From UBA9845 sp051889975 (GTDB taxonomy: Bacteria; Bacillota; Clostridia; Christensenellales; UBA1242): DNA of 6,867 nt. Positions 1-5,154 of this stretch are shown here, piece after piece. The stretch is taken from the NCBI GenBank assembly GCA_051889975.1, contig JBJFDJ010000034.1:1-6867 (forward strand), in the 5' to 3' direction. How positions within the stretch are numbered: the stretch's first letter is position 1; each line of letters opens with the position of its first letter. The notes beneath the pieces are model-generated. The model was not told the origin of the DNA, ran no database searches, and worked only from the letters and a program-made list of their open reading frames with translations. The position numbers and the translations under genes were made by a program.

Positions 1-85
1 TCTTATTAATTTCTTTTTGTGCTAAACTGCTATTCTCAAAGAAAAACACATAATGTTTTGTTTCAACAAATTTTGTATTTTGCAT
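1..85 (-). CDS. Partial 5' end of an unidentified gene in element A
   Basis: The first 28 codons of a minus-strand gene that leaves the window at position 1. The ATG at 85-83 is chosen because AAAGGAG (101-95) sits 9 nt upstream. Another ATG 6 nt further upstream is in a different frame that soon reaches a stop. The visible N-terminus begins MQNTKFVETKHYVFFF and contains no motif I recognise. The gene has its own strong promoter with a palindrome in the spacer. It is probably cargo or a replication or transfer gene of element A, whose right end lies at 217-469, but no function can be assigned from 28 residues. Confidence 0.7.
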   Translation of the reverse strand, partial: MQNTKFVETKHYVFFFENSSLAQKEINK

Positions 86-166
86 CGCATTTAACTCCTT
101 TATAATAAAAAAAACCTTTTTGTTGCAACACTTTAAAAAGATTGATTGTTTAAATAAACATAATCA

Positions 167-195
167 ATTATATCATATGTAACATATAAAATCAA
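167..195 (-). promoter_or_regulatory. Promoter of the partial gene at 85, with a palindrome in the spacer
   Basis: On the minus strand, TTGATT (195-190) and TATAAT (172-167) are separated by exactly 17 bp. The spacer holds the palindrome ATATGT-A-ACATAT (175-187), a plausible repressor operator. Downstream, in the transcribed leader, lie a bulged dyad (142-167, arms TTGATT/AATCAA and GTTTA/TAAAC) and the perfect palindrome TGTTGCAACA (121-130). The layout resembles the regulator promoter in element C (5494-5522). Confidence 0.65.
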
Positions 196-332
196 AAAAA
201 TGTTTTGTTTTTTATGGTTTTGCTTTTCATATGCTCCCCATTTTTATGGAGACCCAGCACTTGCAAAGCAAGAAAATGAAAACAGTCAGCACCACAACAC
301 AAACACATCAAAACAAGTCGGCACGCGACCTT

Positions 333-388
333 TTAGGGTATAAAAACTCAAAAATTTTTACCAAAAAATTAGGGTATTTTTTAGGGTA
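333..388 (+). promoter_or_regulatory. Integrase arm-type sites, right end of element A
   Basis: Three direct TTAGGGTA motifs start at 333, 369 and 381, with the last two 12 bp apart. The 15-mer AAAAACTCAAAAATT lies at 342-356. The same combination occurs at the right end of element C (6588-6643) and beside its integrase gene (3164-3217). Short direct repeats near att cores are typical binding sites for the N-terminal arm-binding domain of tyrosine integrases. Int binding here is inferred. Confidence 0.65.
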
Positions 389-395
389 TAAACAC

Positions 396-430
396 AAAAA
401 AACACATAGTCTGTTGTTTAGACTATGTGT
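396..430 (-). terminator. Intrinsic terminator just inside element A right end
   Basis: ACACATAGTCT (402-412) and AGACTATGTGT (420-430) form a perfect 11-bp stem with a 7-nt loop. On the minus strand it is followed by a T run (402-396). It lies about 26 bp beyond the tRNA 3'-end core at 456 in the direction of tRNA transcription, so it would stop tRNA read-through into the element. Confidence 0.75.
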
Positions 431-455
431 AAAATTGTTAGTAAAATCTAACACT

Positions 456-469
456 TGGTGGGGACGGTG
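456..469 (-). other. att core 1 (tRNA 3'-end copy)
   Basis: TGGTGGGGACGGTG is the reverse complement of CACCGTCCCCACCA, a tRNA acceptor 3' strand ending in CCA. It is the junction between element A and the first mini-cassette. The adjoining bases on the right do not continue into a T arm, so only the 3'-terminal core is shared with the tRNA fragment at 3075. Confidence 0.75.
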
Positions 470-570
470 AGGATTATGTGAACGAACCCGCATGGAATGT
501 GGGTGGCAAACAGAGTTTGCAGTGTGATGAAATCACACCACAAGCCCACCGTGGCAAGTGGTTGTGAAAC

Positions 571-600
571 AAAAAAACAAGCTTTGCTCAGCCTGTTTTT
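571..600 (-). terminator. Intrinsic terminator behind att core 2
   Basis: AAAAACAAGC (573-582) pairs with GCCTGTTTTT (591-600) over an 8-nt loop with one A-C mismatch. In copy 2 (6828-6855) the stem is perfect. On the minus strand the hairpin ends in a run of seven T (577-571). It starts 4 nt after the tRNA CCA end of the core at 605, the expected position of a tRNA transcription terminator. Confidence 0.75.
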
Positions 601-604
601 AACT

Positions 605-615
605 TGGTGGGGACG
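605..615 (-). other. att core 2, left end of element B
   Basis: TGGTGGGGACG matches the first 11 bp of the tRNA-end core and is then followed by unrelated sequence (accaaacgc). It marks the junction between mini-cassette 1 and element B. Confidence 0.65.
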
Positions 616-665
616 ACCAAACGCAAAATAAAAAAGCAAGTAAAATCTAACAGTTTAGAGACGGG

Positions 666-726
666 TTGACACCAAACTGACACTAACTATAGGTGGACAA
701 AACAACATTTGAACATTTTTGACACC
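666..726 (+). promoter_or_regulatory. Arm-type integrase sites, left end of element B
   Basis: TTGACACC at 666-673 and 719-726, with TGACAC at 678-683. The same motif recurs three times directly after the integrase pseudogene (2918-2948), including the pair TTGACACC-AAAA-TGACACC. Matching motifs at both ends suggest arm sites of the element B integrase, different from the TTAGGGTA sites of element C. The rest of 605-776 holds no gene. Confidence 0.55.
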
Positions 727-776
727 ATTTTAACTATTGTTTTTTTAACAACATAAAAATTAGCAAATATTTTATA

Positions 777-1172
777 TTAATCAAATTTAATATTATTAAT
801 ATTGATTATAGGTAATATCAAAGGTGGAATATTTGCTGTAGTTGTAATATTTGCAACAGCCGAACGCATAAATGGAAACATTATAGATGGAACATCTTTT
901 TTGATCAATTTGTCATATTTTTTCTCTTCAAAATTAGGCAGAGCAAATTCAGCACACATTGATAGTTTTAACTCAAAAGGAAAATTTTCATTATAAATTT
1001 TCAATCGCAAAATAGAAATGAAATTATCTTCATCAACTTTTCTTATTTGATATGTAAATTCAGGTCTATATTTTATTACTTTATTGTTGTTGTTATTATT
1101 TAGTGCAAAATAAATTTCATTAAAATAATACTTTTTCATTATTAAGCCATTTTTAACTGTTTTGTTTTCCAT
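777..1172 (-). CDS. SecB-like chaperone of a toxin-antitoxin-chaperone module
   Basis: 131 residues. The SecB signature is spread along the chain: FPFELKLSM (64-72) with EFALP (75-79), then PSIMFPFMRSAVANIT (95-110) and PPLILPIININ (116-126). These correspond to the conserved central strands and the FPYAR...PxLxLxPVNF region of SecB. SecB proteins are cytosolic tetrameric holdases that keep proteins unfolded for export. In TAC modules the dedicated SecB-like protein instead folds and stabilises the antitoxin. The start at 1172 is chosen for AGAGGA 6 nt upstream. It overlaps the antitoxin 3' end by 31 bp. A start at Met12 is possible but has no Shine-Dalgarno site. A run of six Asn (25-30) comes from an AAT/AAC tract. 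SecB is mostly proteobacterial, so this copy in a Firmicute-like background is probably module-borne. Confidence 0.8.
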   Translation of the reverse strand: MENKTVKNGLIMKKYYFNEIYFALNNNNNNKVIKYRPEFTYQIRKVDEDNFISILRLKIYNENFPFELKLSMCAEFALPNFEEKKYDKLIKKDVPSIMFPFMRSAVANITTTANIPPLILPIININNIKFD

Positions 1173-1732
1173 TTACAATCCTCTATATTATATTCAATAT
1201 TATATATTTTACTTTCACTTTGTGTATAAAAGAACTCATATTCAGTTGCAGAAAAAATACCAACTTGATTTTTTAACTTTCGTTCAATCGTTTGAATTTC
1301 TTTTTCACTTAAATCATTTTTTCTTAATTCAAACATTTTAATAAAATTACATTTGTCTGCACTTTGTCTTATTAACATATCATTAGCTTTTGTTTGAAAT
1401 ACACCATTTTCATATGTTGTAATAGTTTTTCTTCCCAAACCTAAAATTTTTGAAAAAAGTTCTGCAGATATTCCGTATTTATTCCTTATTCCTTTTATTT
1501 CTTCAGGCTGTAATAAATTTTTAATTTCTCGATACTTTTTATATATATTTGCCATTTGTATATCTATATCTTTAAAAGATGTTAAATTTTCGCCACATTT
1601 GCTACATACATGATATTTCATTATATAATCAATTTTAGTTTTATCGGATCCAACATAAAAGGTTTCATTTTTTTCAACATCTTTTAAAACTGAACGAGTT
1701 CCACAGTTAATACAAAATTCAGTTCTTTTCAT
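1142..1732 (-). CDS. MqsA-like zinc-finger/HTH antitoxin with C-terminal extension
   Basis: 196 residues. The N-terminus has two zinc-binding pairs, Cys7-x2-Cys10 and Cys43-x2-Cys46 (followed by Gly), as in MqsA/YgiT antitoxins. Residues about 75-125 are an Xre-type helix-turn-helix beginning LQPEEIKGIRNKYGIS, with TYENG at the end of the recognition region. MqsA proteins bind their toxin and repress their own operon. This protein continues about 40 residues past the helical region (about 155-196), including aromatic and hydrophobic positions (IFSATEYEFFY). Together with the overlapping secB-like gene this suggests a chaperone-addiction (ChAD) tail that makes the antitoxin depend on the chaperone; that role is inferred. 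GAGGAG lies 9 nt before the ATG, and 18 nt separate it from the toxin gene. The toxin-first order is the mqsRA order. Confidence 0.85.
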   Translation of the reverse strand: MKRTEFCINCGTRSVLKDVEKNETFYVGSDKTKIDYIMKYHVCSKCGENLTSFKDIDIQMANIYKKYREIKNLLQPEEIKGIRNKYGISAELFSKILGLGRKTITTYENGVFQTKANDMLIRQSADKCNFIKMFELRKNDLSEKEIQTIERKLKNQVGIFSATEYEFFYTQSESKIYNIEYNIEDCKWKTKQLKMA

Positions 1733-1750
1733 TTTCTTTTTCTCCTCTTT

Positions 1751-2083
1751 TTAAATATTATCTTCATGGCAAAAATCTATTACTATATTTTTCTTATTTA
1801 CAATTATAAACTTAATATACATTTTTATAGTTTTATTTTCTAAAATTAAATCTTTTTTCCATTCCCAAACCATATCTTTTGAATTCTTATCACCTTGATT
1901 AGGGCCAGCATAATAATCTTCTTTGGTTATAGTTTTTGAAAAATCATATAAATCTTCAGTTCTTAATCCATATTTAGCAGCAGTTCTTAGTTCTTTATCT
2001 CTGGGATAAAACTTTATATCAGAATTTAATATCTGTTTTATTGCATTCAATATTTCATCCTCTTTAGCTTTTTTAAACTTCAC
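1751..2083 (-). CDS. MqsR-family mRNA interferase toxin
   Basis: 110 residues, close to the roughly 100-115 usual for the family. MqsR-like landmarks occur in order: KFYPR (24-28), the helix AAKYGL (35-40), the segment TKEDYYAGP (53-61), MVWEW (71-75), and the final strands with MYIKF (88-92) and IDFCHED (102-108). MqsR toxins are RelE-fold ribonucleases that cut mRNA, in E. coli at GCU. The start is GTG (2083-2081), because AAAGGA lies 8 nt upstream and the ATG overlapping it would read ATG-TGA. The gene is first in the toxin-antitoxin-chaperone run and follows a strong promoter. Family assignment rests on motif pattern only. Catalytic activity is not shown, but nothing looks truncated. Confidence 0.75.
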   Translation of the reverse strand: MKFKKAKEDEILNAIKQILNSDIKFYPRDKELRTAAKYGLRTEDLYDFSKTITKEDYYAGPNQGDKNSKDMVWEWKKDLILENKTIKMYIKFIIVNKKNIVIDFCHEDNI

Positions 2084-2106
2084 ATTGTAATTCCTTTTAT
2101 TGCATG

Positions 2107-2120
2107 GTATTAATTAATAC
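2107..2120. promoter_or_regulatory. Palindromic operator of the TAC operon
   Basis: GTATTAATTAATAC is a perfect 14-bp palindrome between the -10 box and the toxin Shine-Dalgarno site, close to the expected transcription start. MqsA-type antitoxins autorepress by binding palindromes in this position, so it is the likely antitoxin operator. Binding is inferred. Confidence 0.6.
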
Positions 2121-2128
2121 TTTTTTTT

Positions 2129-2157
2129 ATTATAAAATGTTTTTATAATTTTTTCAA
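2129..2157 (-). promoter_or_regulatory. Promoter of the TAC operon
   Basis: On the minus strand, TTGAAA (2157-2152) and TATAAT (2134-2129) lie 17 bp apart, upstream of the toxin gene and its operator. There is no internal promoter of similar quality before the antitoxin or chaperone genes, so all three are probably co-transcribed. Confidence 0.75.
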
Positions 2158-2161
2158 TCAT

Positions 2162-2184
2162 TTTATTATAAATTTATTATAAAT
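2162..2184. repeat. Tandem TTTATTATAAAT pair upstream of the TAC promoter
   Basis: Two copies of the 12-mer TTTATTATAAAT overlap by one base (2162-2173, 2173-2184). It is AT-rich and may be an upstream promoter element or simple repeat. The stretch from here to about 2276 holds nothing else I recognise; the missing N-terminal part of the integrase pseudogene would be expected there. Confidence 0.4.
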
Positions 2185-2276
2185 GTCAAAATTTTATGCA
2201 TTTTTCATGTTTGTAGTCACTTTTTAAACATTGTTATCTTGGTAAGCGTCATGTGACATTGTCATTAGATTATTAA

Positions 2277-2916
2277 TTAATAATAAGTTCGAAAGGAAAA
2301 ACTTGCACATACTTTAATGCAGTTTTACAAAAAGCAGTTGACACAGGAATTATAAATCGAAATCCTTTTGTTGCAGTTATTAAAGCCAAAAAATAACATG
2401 TAAAAATGATGCCTACACTTACAACGAACAAGTCCAAATCTTAAAAGCTATTGCCGGAACCGATATTGAACATGAAATTTATATTTATCTGATGTGTGGA
2501 TGCAGGCCAAACGAACTGCCACAAAAGAAAAATTTTGACTTCATAACAATGTTATAAATATCAATGGAACAAAAAACGAAAATACATTGCATAGACAAGT
2601 TGAAATGAGTGAAGCATTTAGCAAGTATATGCAAGAATACTTTATCAAACACGATATACAAGCAGAGAAATATGTTTCAAGCAAATTTATAAAAATATGT
2701 AATGAACTAGGAATACAAAAGTCATTGTTATACAGATTAAGGCATACATTTGCAACAAACCATTTTACAATAGGAACACAACCAAAGTTAGTTCAACAAT
2801 GGCTAGGCCACAGCAGTATATCAATGACTTTGGACACTTACACCGATATTGACAAAACAGTAACCAAAGAAAAAATAATTGAGTTATATAATAATTTTTA
2901 TTATATAAAAAATTAA
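2277..2916 (+). pseudogene. Frameshifted tyrosine recombinase (integrase) of element B
   Basis: Three reading frames must be joined to recover an integrase. The first frame (to the stop at 2394) gives YFNAVLQKAVDTGIINRNPF, the end of the core-binding domain. The second (about 2411 to the stop at 2555) gives the catalytic-domain start with the conserved Arg in CGCRPNEL. The third (from about 2551) gives NINGTKNEN, then YRLRHTFA, QQWLGH and the tyrosine motif TYTDI. So the C-terminal catalytic half is readable, but at least two frameshifts separate the parts. The N-terminal arm-binding domain is missing, with in-frame stops just upstream of 2277. In the HxxR box the first position is Tyr. It faces the core at 3075, convergent with the element C integrase. 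Confidence 0.85.
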
Positions 2917-2917
2917 G

Positions 2918-2948
2918 TTGACACCAAAATGACACCATTTTTGACACC
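2918..2948 (+). promoter_or_regulatory. Arm-type integrase sites, right end of element B
   Basis: TTGACACC (2918-2925), TGACACC (2930-2936) and TTGACACC (2941-2948) begin 2 bp after the pseudogene stop codon, the usual place for arm sites between int and the core. They match the motifs at 666-726. Nothing further is seen in 2949-3041. Confidence 0.6.
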
Positions 2949-3041
2949 AATTTTTATAACGAAGTGTGATTATGCCAGGATTAAACAAAAAATGTGGCAC
3001 ACTTACAATGCTACATTTTACTTACAATTTTAGTTATAAAA

Positions 3042-3069
3042 CAAAAATAAAAAAGTGGCAAAAAGCCAC
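3042..3069 (-). terminator. Intrinsic terminator behind the tRNA fragment
   Basis: GTGGC (3055-3059) and GCCAC (3065-3069) form a short GC-rich stem with a 5-nt loop. On the minus strand a T-rich tail follows (3054-3042). It starts 5 bp after the CCA end of the tRNA fragment and is oriented to terminate tRNA transcription. Confidence 0.65.
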
Positions 3070-3074
3070 AAAAA

Positions 3075-3088
3075 TGGTGGGGACGGTG
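3075..3088 (-). other. att core 3, element B/element C junction
   Basis: The full core TGGTGGGGACGGTG, here as the true 3' end of a recognisable tRNA fragment. Convergent integrase genes of elements B and C point at it from the two sides. Confidence 0.8.
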
Positions 3089-3122
3089 GGACTTGAACCC
3101 ACATACCTAAGTACACGCCCCT
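3075..3122 (-). tRNA. Partial tRNA 3' half, probably tRNA-Leu (att remnant)
   Basis: On the minus strand the sequence ends in an acceptor strand CGTCCCC, discriminator A and CCA. Before these is a T arm with 5-bp stem GTGGG/CCCAC and loop TTCAAGT. Upstream of it GTAC/GTAT can form the long variable arm of a class II tRNA. Class II plus discriminator A73 points to tRNA-Leu rather than tRNA-Ser (G73). No anticodon arm, D arm or 5' acceptor strand (GGGGACG expected) follows to the right, so this is a fragment, not a working tRNA. It is the usual trace of an integrase that targets a tRNA 3' end. Confidence 0.85.
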
Positions 3123-3163
3123 TAATTTCACTAAAAATCTAAACAACTACATTTTACTGACCC

Positions 3164-3217
3164 AAAAACTCAAAAATTGGAAAATTTTTGCTATTTTTTA
3201 GGGTATATTTTAGGGTA
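3164..3217 (+). promoter_or_regulatory. Arm-type integrase sites, left end of element C
   Basis: AAAAACTCAAAAATT (3164-3178) is followed by TTAGGGTA at 3198-3205 and 3210-3217, in direct orientation 12 bp apart. The right end (6597-6643) has the same 15-mer and a TTAGGGTA pair with the same 12-bp spacing. They lie between the integrase stop codon and the core, as arm sites usually do. Confidence 0.7.
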
Positions 3218-3223
3218 TTTTTT

Positions 3224-4195
3224 TTATAATAAATTTTTTAACTTTTTTGTTTGTTCTTGCTTAAATTCTTCACTTATATGCGTATATCTGTTTATTGTAA
3301 TAGATATGTCTTTGTGACCTAACCACTCTTTAAGTGTTACCATATCAACACCTTGCTCAATACATCTAGTTGCAAAGGTATGCCTTAAACTATGCAAAGT
3401 TATACCTTCAAACCCTAGAGTGTCACATATATTTTTAAATCTATGATTAATCATTGGAGCAGTTACATTGTCAAAAGGTTTTTCTTTTTTTGGAAACATA
3501 AGCAAAACATCTTTTGTTGTTTGTAAAATTCTATCACTATTTTTTGTTTTTGTTCCTTTGATATGTATTTCATTTTTATCAAAGTCTAAATCTGAATATT
3601 TGATGTTTAACAACTCATTTCTACGCATACCAGTATTCAAATATAATAAAACAAGTTTTCTTGTTAAAATGTCAATATTGCCGTTTAAATACTGATATAA
3701 AGTGTTTAATTGCTCTTTGTTAAGTCCTTTGCCTTTGTTACCTTTATTCTTTTTGATAATAACAGCGGTGCAAGGGTTATGATAAATTAAACCAACTGCC
3801 ATTGCTTGTTGCAAACAACTATTTATATTTTGATATACAATTGTTGCTTGTCTTGGCATTGTTTTTAATTTGTTGATTATTGCTTGCACATTTTCTGTTT
3901 TTATTCGCTTTAAAGGTATATTTGCAATATAGGGCAAAATATGATTTTTAAACACACTTTTTATTTTATCTAGTGTAACATCTTTAACCATTGGCTTTTT
4001 ATATAAATCAAGCCATTTTTCATACCAAGTAACAAACAACATTGATTTTGTATATTGCTTGCTTATACCTTTTGTTGCTATTCGGTGTTTATCTAAACAC
4101 TCTTGCTTTGTGCGACCATAAACAGAGTATTGCTTGCCATTATATGTATACCTTAACTCATACTGATGTTGTTTTCTTTTGCGGATTTTACCCAA
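3224..4195 (-). CDS. int: Tyrosine recombinase / site-specific integrase of element C
   Basis: 323 residues, a normal length for tRNA-targeting integrases of Gram-positive elements. Residues 1-45 form an arm-binding domain (basic start, YELRYTYNGKQYSVYGRTKQE), 50-150 the SAM-like core-binding domain, and 160-323 the catalytic domain. All expected catalytic residues are present: Arg191 (TGMRRNE), Lys216 (GTK), His268 and Arg271 (HSLRH), His294 (WLGH) and the nucleophile Tyr304 (NRYTHIS). The start is TTG (4195-4193), preceded at about 7 nt by AAGGGG. No better in-frame ATG precedes the domain. It is the last gene of the co-directional run, 14 bp after the previous stop. It should recombine the tRNA-end core at 3075/6711 using the TTAGGGTA arm sites. 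It is convergent with, and distinct from, the element B pseudogene. Confidence 0.93.
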   Translation of the reverse strand: MGKIRKRKQHQYELRYTYNGKQYSVYGRTKQECLDKHRIATKGISKQYTKSMLFVTWYEKWLDLYKKPMVKDVTLDKIKSVFKNHILPYIANIPLKRIKTENVQAIINKLKTMPRQATIVYQNINSCLQQAMAVGLIYHNPCTAVIIKKNKGNKGKGLNKEQLNTLYQYLNGNIDILTRKLVLLYLNTGMRRNELLNIKYSDLDFDKNEIHIKGTKTKNSDRILQTTKDVLLMFPKKEKPFDNVTAPMINHRFKNICDTLGFEGITLHSLRHTFATRCIEQGVDMVTLKEWLGHKDISITINRYTHISEEFKQEQTKKLKNLL

Positions 4196-4209
4196 AATAA
4201 CACCCCTTA

Positions 4210-4461
4210 TTATAATGTTTTTTTATGCCATTTAATTTGCTTTGATTTTGCAAATACTAGCAACAGAGTATTTATATAATCATTTAACAAATTGATTATT
4301 GTGTTAAACTCTTCATTGCTTATTATGTTTAACTCTTTCAAACTATTGATGTAATTATATAAAAACTCTTTGTTTAGTTCTTTTTTGTTGTTGCTTTCTT
4401 GTAAAACTTGATTAAATATATCTAGTTTAAATTGCTCAATACTTTTATTAATTTCTTGCAT
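4210..4461 (-). CDS. Small helical protein of unknown function (83 aa)
   Basis: Not recognised. 83 residues, rich in Asn, Lys, Glu and Leu, and predicted by eye to be almost all helix, with a hydrophobic stretch TLLLVFA (about 65-71) near the end that is too short for a membrane span. It overlaps the upstream gene by 14 bp and has only a weak A-rich site before the ATG, so it is probably translated by coupling. It directly precedes int, suggesting a role in integration or element maintenance, but no motif supports this. Confidence 0.6.
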   Translation of the reverse strand: MQEINKSIEQFKLDIFNQVLQESNNKKELNKEFLYNYINSLKELNIISNEEFNTIINLLNDYINTLLLVFAKSKQIKWHKKTL

Positions 4462-4786
4462 TTCTTTTTAACTTGCTCCATTTTTTATCAAAATTTTGTG
4501 ACAACATTTCACTTTGTTTGTTTAGTTGTTCCAACTCTTGCAAATTATCATTGCATACATCATTTTTAAAGTTTAATTTCTCCAAAGAATTGCCAAAATT
4601 GTTTGCACAATTATTTATATCTGTGTTTAAGCCCACATCGTAACCCTCTAAAAATGATGCAACAAATTCTGTTCCTTGTTCCAAATATTCAAAACATTGT
4701 TTAATATGTTTAATCAATCTATTATTATTTGCTTGTATTTGTGCAATAGGTTTTATTGCTTGTTTTATGTATTCCAAATTACTCAT
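4448..4786 (-). CDS. Small coiled-coil-like protein of unknown function (112 aa)
   Basis: Not recognised. 112 residues. The C-terminal third (NLQELEQLNKQSEMLSQNF, about 80-98) looks like an amphipathic or coiled-coil helix, followed by a basic tail KKWSKLKRNARN. The ATG overlaps the upstream stop in ATGAGTAA (8-bp gene overlap). This and similar overlaps on both sides support a real operon rather than chance frames. The basic end could contact nucleic acid, but that is a guess. Confidence 0.65.
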   Translation of the reverse strand: MSNLEYIKQAIKPIAQIQANNNRLIKHIKQCFEYLEQGTEFVASFLEGYDVGLNTDINNCANNFGNSLEKLNFKNDVCNDNLQELEQLNKQSEMLSQNFDKKWSKLKRNARN

Positions 4787-5006
4787 TATTATTTTTACCG
4801 TCCTTGTCTTGTTTTAATTTTTGATATATTTTTTTTACTTTCTCTTGATAACTAACTATTTTGTTAAACATTTCACTTGTTAAATAGTTAAAACTTGATA
4901 TTTTTTGTCTTTTTAAACAATTTGTTTGTTTTTTAATTAATGCATTTAACATCAAACTTAATTTTGTTTGTGCTGTTAGCAACTCAATATAATATTTATC
5001 TTTCAT
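4779..5006 (-). CDS. Small basic protein of unknown function (75 aa)
   Basis: Not recognised. 75 residues, Lys-rich, with helical segments (KYYIELLTAQTKLSLMLNALI, then VSYQEKVKKIYQKLKQ). The start overlaps the end of the upstream gene by 11 bp, with a G-rich site (GGGGG) 6 nt before the ATG inside that gene. It has the same strand and tight packing as its neighbours. Confidence 0.6.
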   Translation of the reverse strand: MKDKYYIELLTAQTKLSLMLNALIKKQTNCLKRQKISSFNYLTSEMFNKIVSYQEKVKKIYQKLKQDKDGKNNNE

Positions 5007-5133
5007 TTAATACCCCCAACAGTTCACTTATAGTTGTTATTTTGTTTTTGCTTGCAATTTCTTTCAATACTTGCATAAAGTCTTTTAAATTGGCAATTTT
5101 GCCCTTAAAATTAATTTGTTTAATCATAGCCAT
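4996..5133 (-). CDS. Very small protein heading the int operon (about 45 aa)
   Basis: Not recognised. AAAGGAG (5143-5137) fixes translation here. The ATG at 5127 has the better 9-nt spacing (43 aa, MIKQINFKGKIANLKDF...), while the ATG at 5133 (45 aa) is only 3 nt from the site. A longer open frame up to 5208 has no ribosome site and runs through two inverted repeats, so it is not used here. The C-terminus TTISELLGVLNER overlaps the next gene. The size suggests a small regulator or Xis-like factor, but no motif is clear. Confidence 0.6.
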   Translation of the reverse strand: MAMIKQINFKGKIANLKDFMQVLKEIASKNKITTISELLGVLNER

Positions 5134-5154
5134 TTGCTCCTTTAAATTAAAAAA

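Larger units (their letters stand above)
217..612 (+). repeat. Direct repeat, copy 1 (element A right end plus mini-cassette)
   Basis: This segment matches 6472-6867 at a constant offset of 6255 bp. Apart from mismatches at 231 and 236, positions 237-489 are identical to copy 2 (253 bp). From 490 onward there are about eight differences, including two single-base indels. It contains integrase arm motifs, a terminator hairpin, two tRNA-end cores and a hairpin array. It has no convincing gene: open frames run through the arm sites and hairpins and lack ribosome binding sites. Left of 217 the two copies are unrelated. Confidence 0.95.
456..615. mobile_element. 149-bp core-flanked mini-cassette, copy 1
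   Basis: A segment bounded by att cores at 456 and 605, with no gene. It holds consecutive hairpins with purine triloops: 487-503 (CCCGCAT/ATGTGGG, loop GGA), 506-520 (GCAAAC/GTTTGC, loop AGA) and 522-538 (GTGTGAT/ATCACAC, loop GAA). A further dyad region (538-568) and a terminator hairpin (571-600) follow. The core's GGTGGG (457-462) can also pair with CCCACC (545-550), enclosing the three hairpins. It could be a non-autonomous att-only element, a remnant of an older insertion, or a structured RNA. Confidence 0.5.
605..3085. mobile_element. Element B: decayed tRNA-integrated element carrying a TAC module
   Basis: A segment of about 2.5 kb bounded by tRNA-end cores at 605 and 3075. TTGACACC arm-like motifs lie just inside both ends (666-726 and 2918-2948). 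It carries an integrase pseudogene pointing at the right core and a toxin-antitoxin-chaperone cassette on the opposite strand. There is no replication or transfer gene. With the integrase broken it should be immobile unless another integrase acts on its ends. Confidence 0.65.

Noticed and set aside
456..615. CRISPR array or integron attC site
   Set aside because: The hairpins have different sequences and no regular repeat-spacer pattern, and there is no attC-like bulged palindrome with GTTRRRY ends or an integron integrase. tRNA-end cores explain the borders better.
456..615. A tRNA-like cloverleaf gene in the mini-cassette
   Set aside because: A closing stem and three arms can be drawn, but the loops are triloops and no T-loop or D-loop consensus is present, so it is not called as a tRNA.
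802..996. Plus-strand open frame of 64 codons
   Set aside because: Antisense to the SecB-like gene, with no ribosome site.
3075..3160. A complete tRNA gene
   Set aside because: Only the acceptor 3' strand, T arm and variable arm are present; no anticodon arm, D arm or 5' GGGGACG strand follows.
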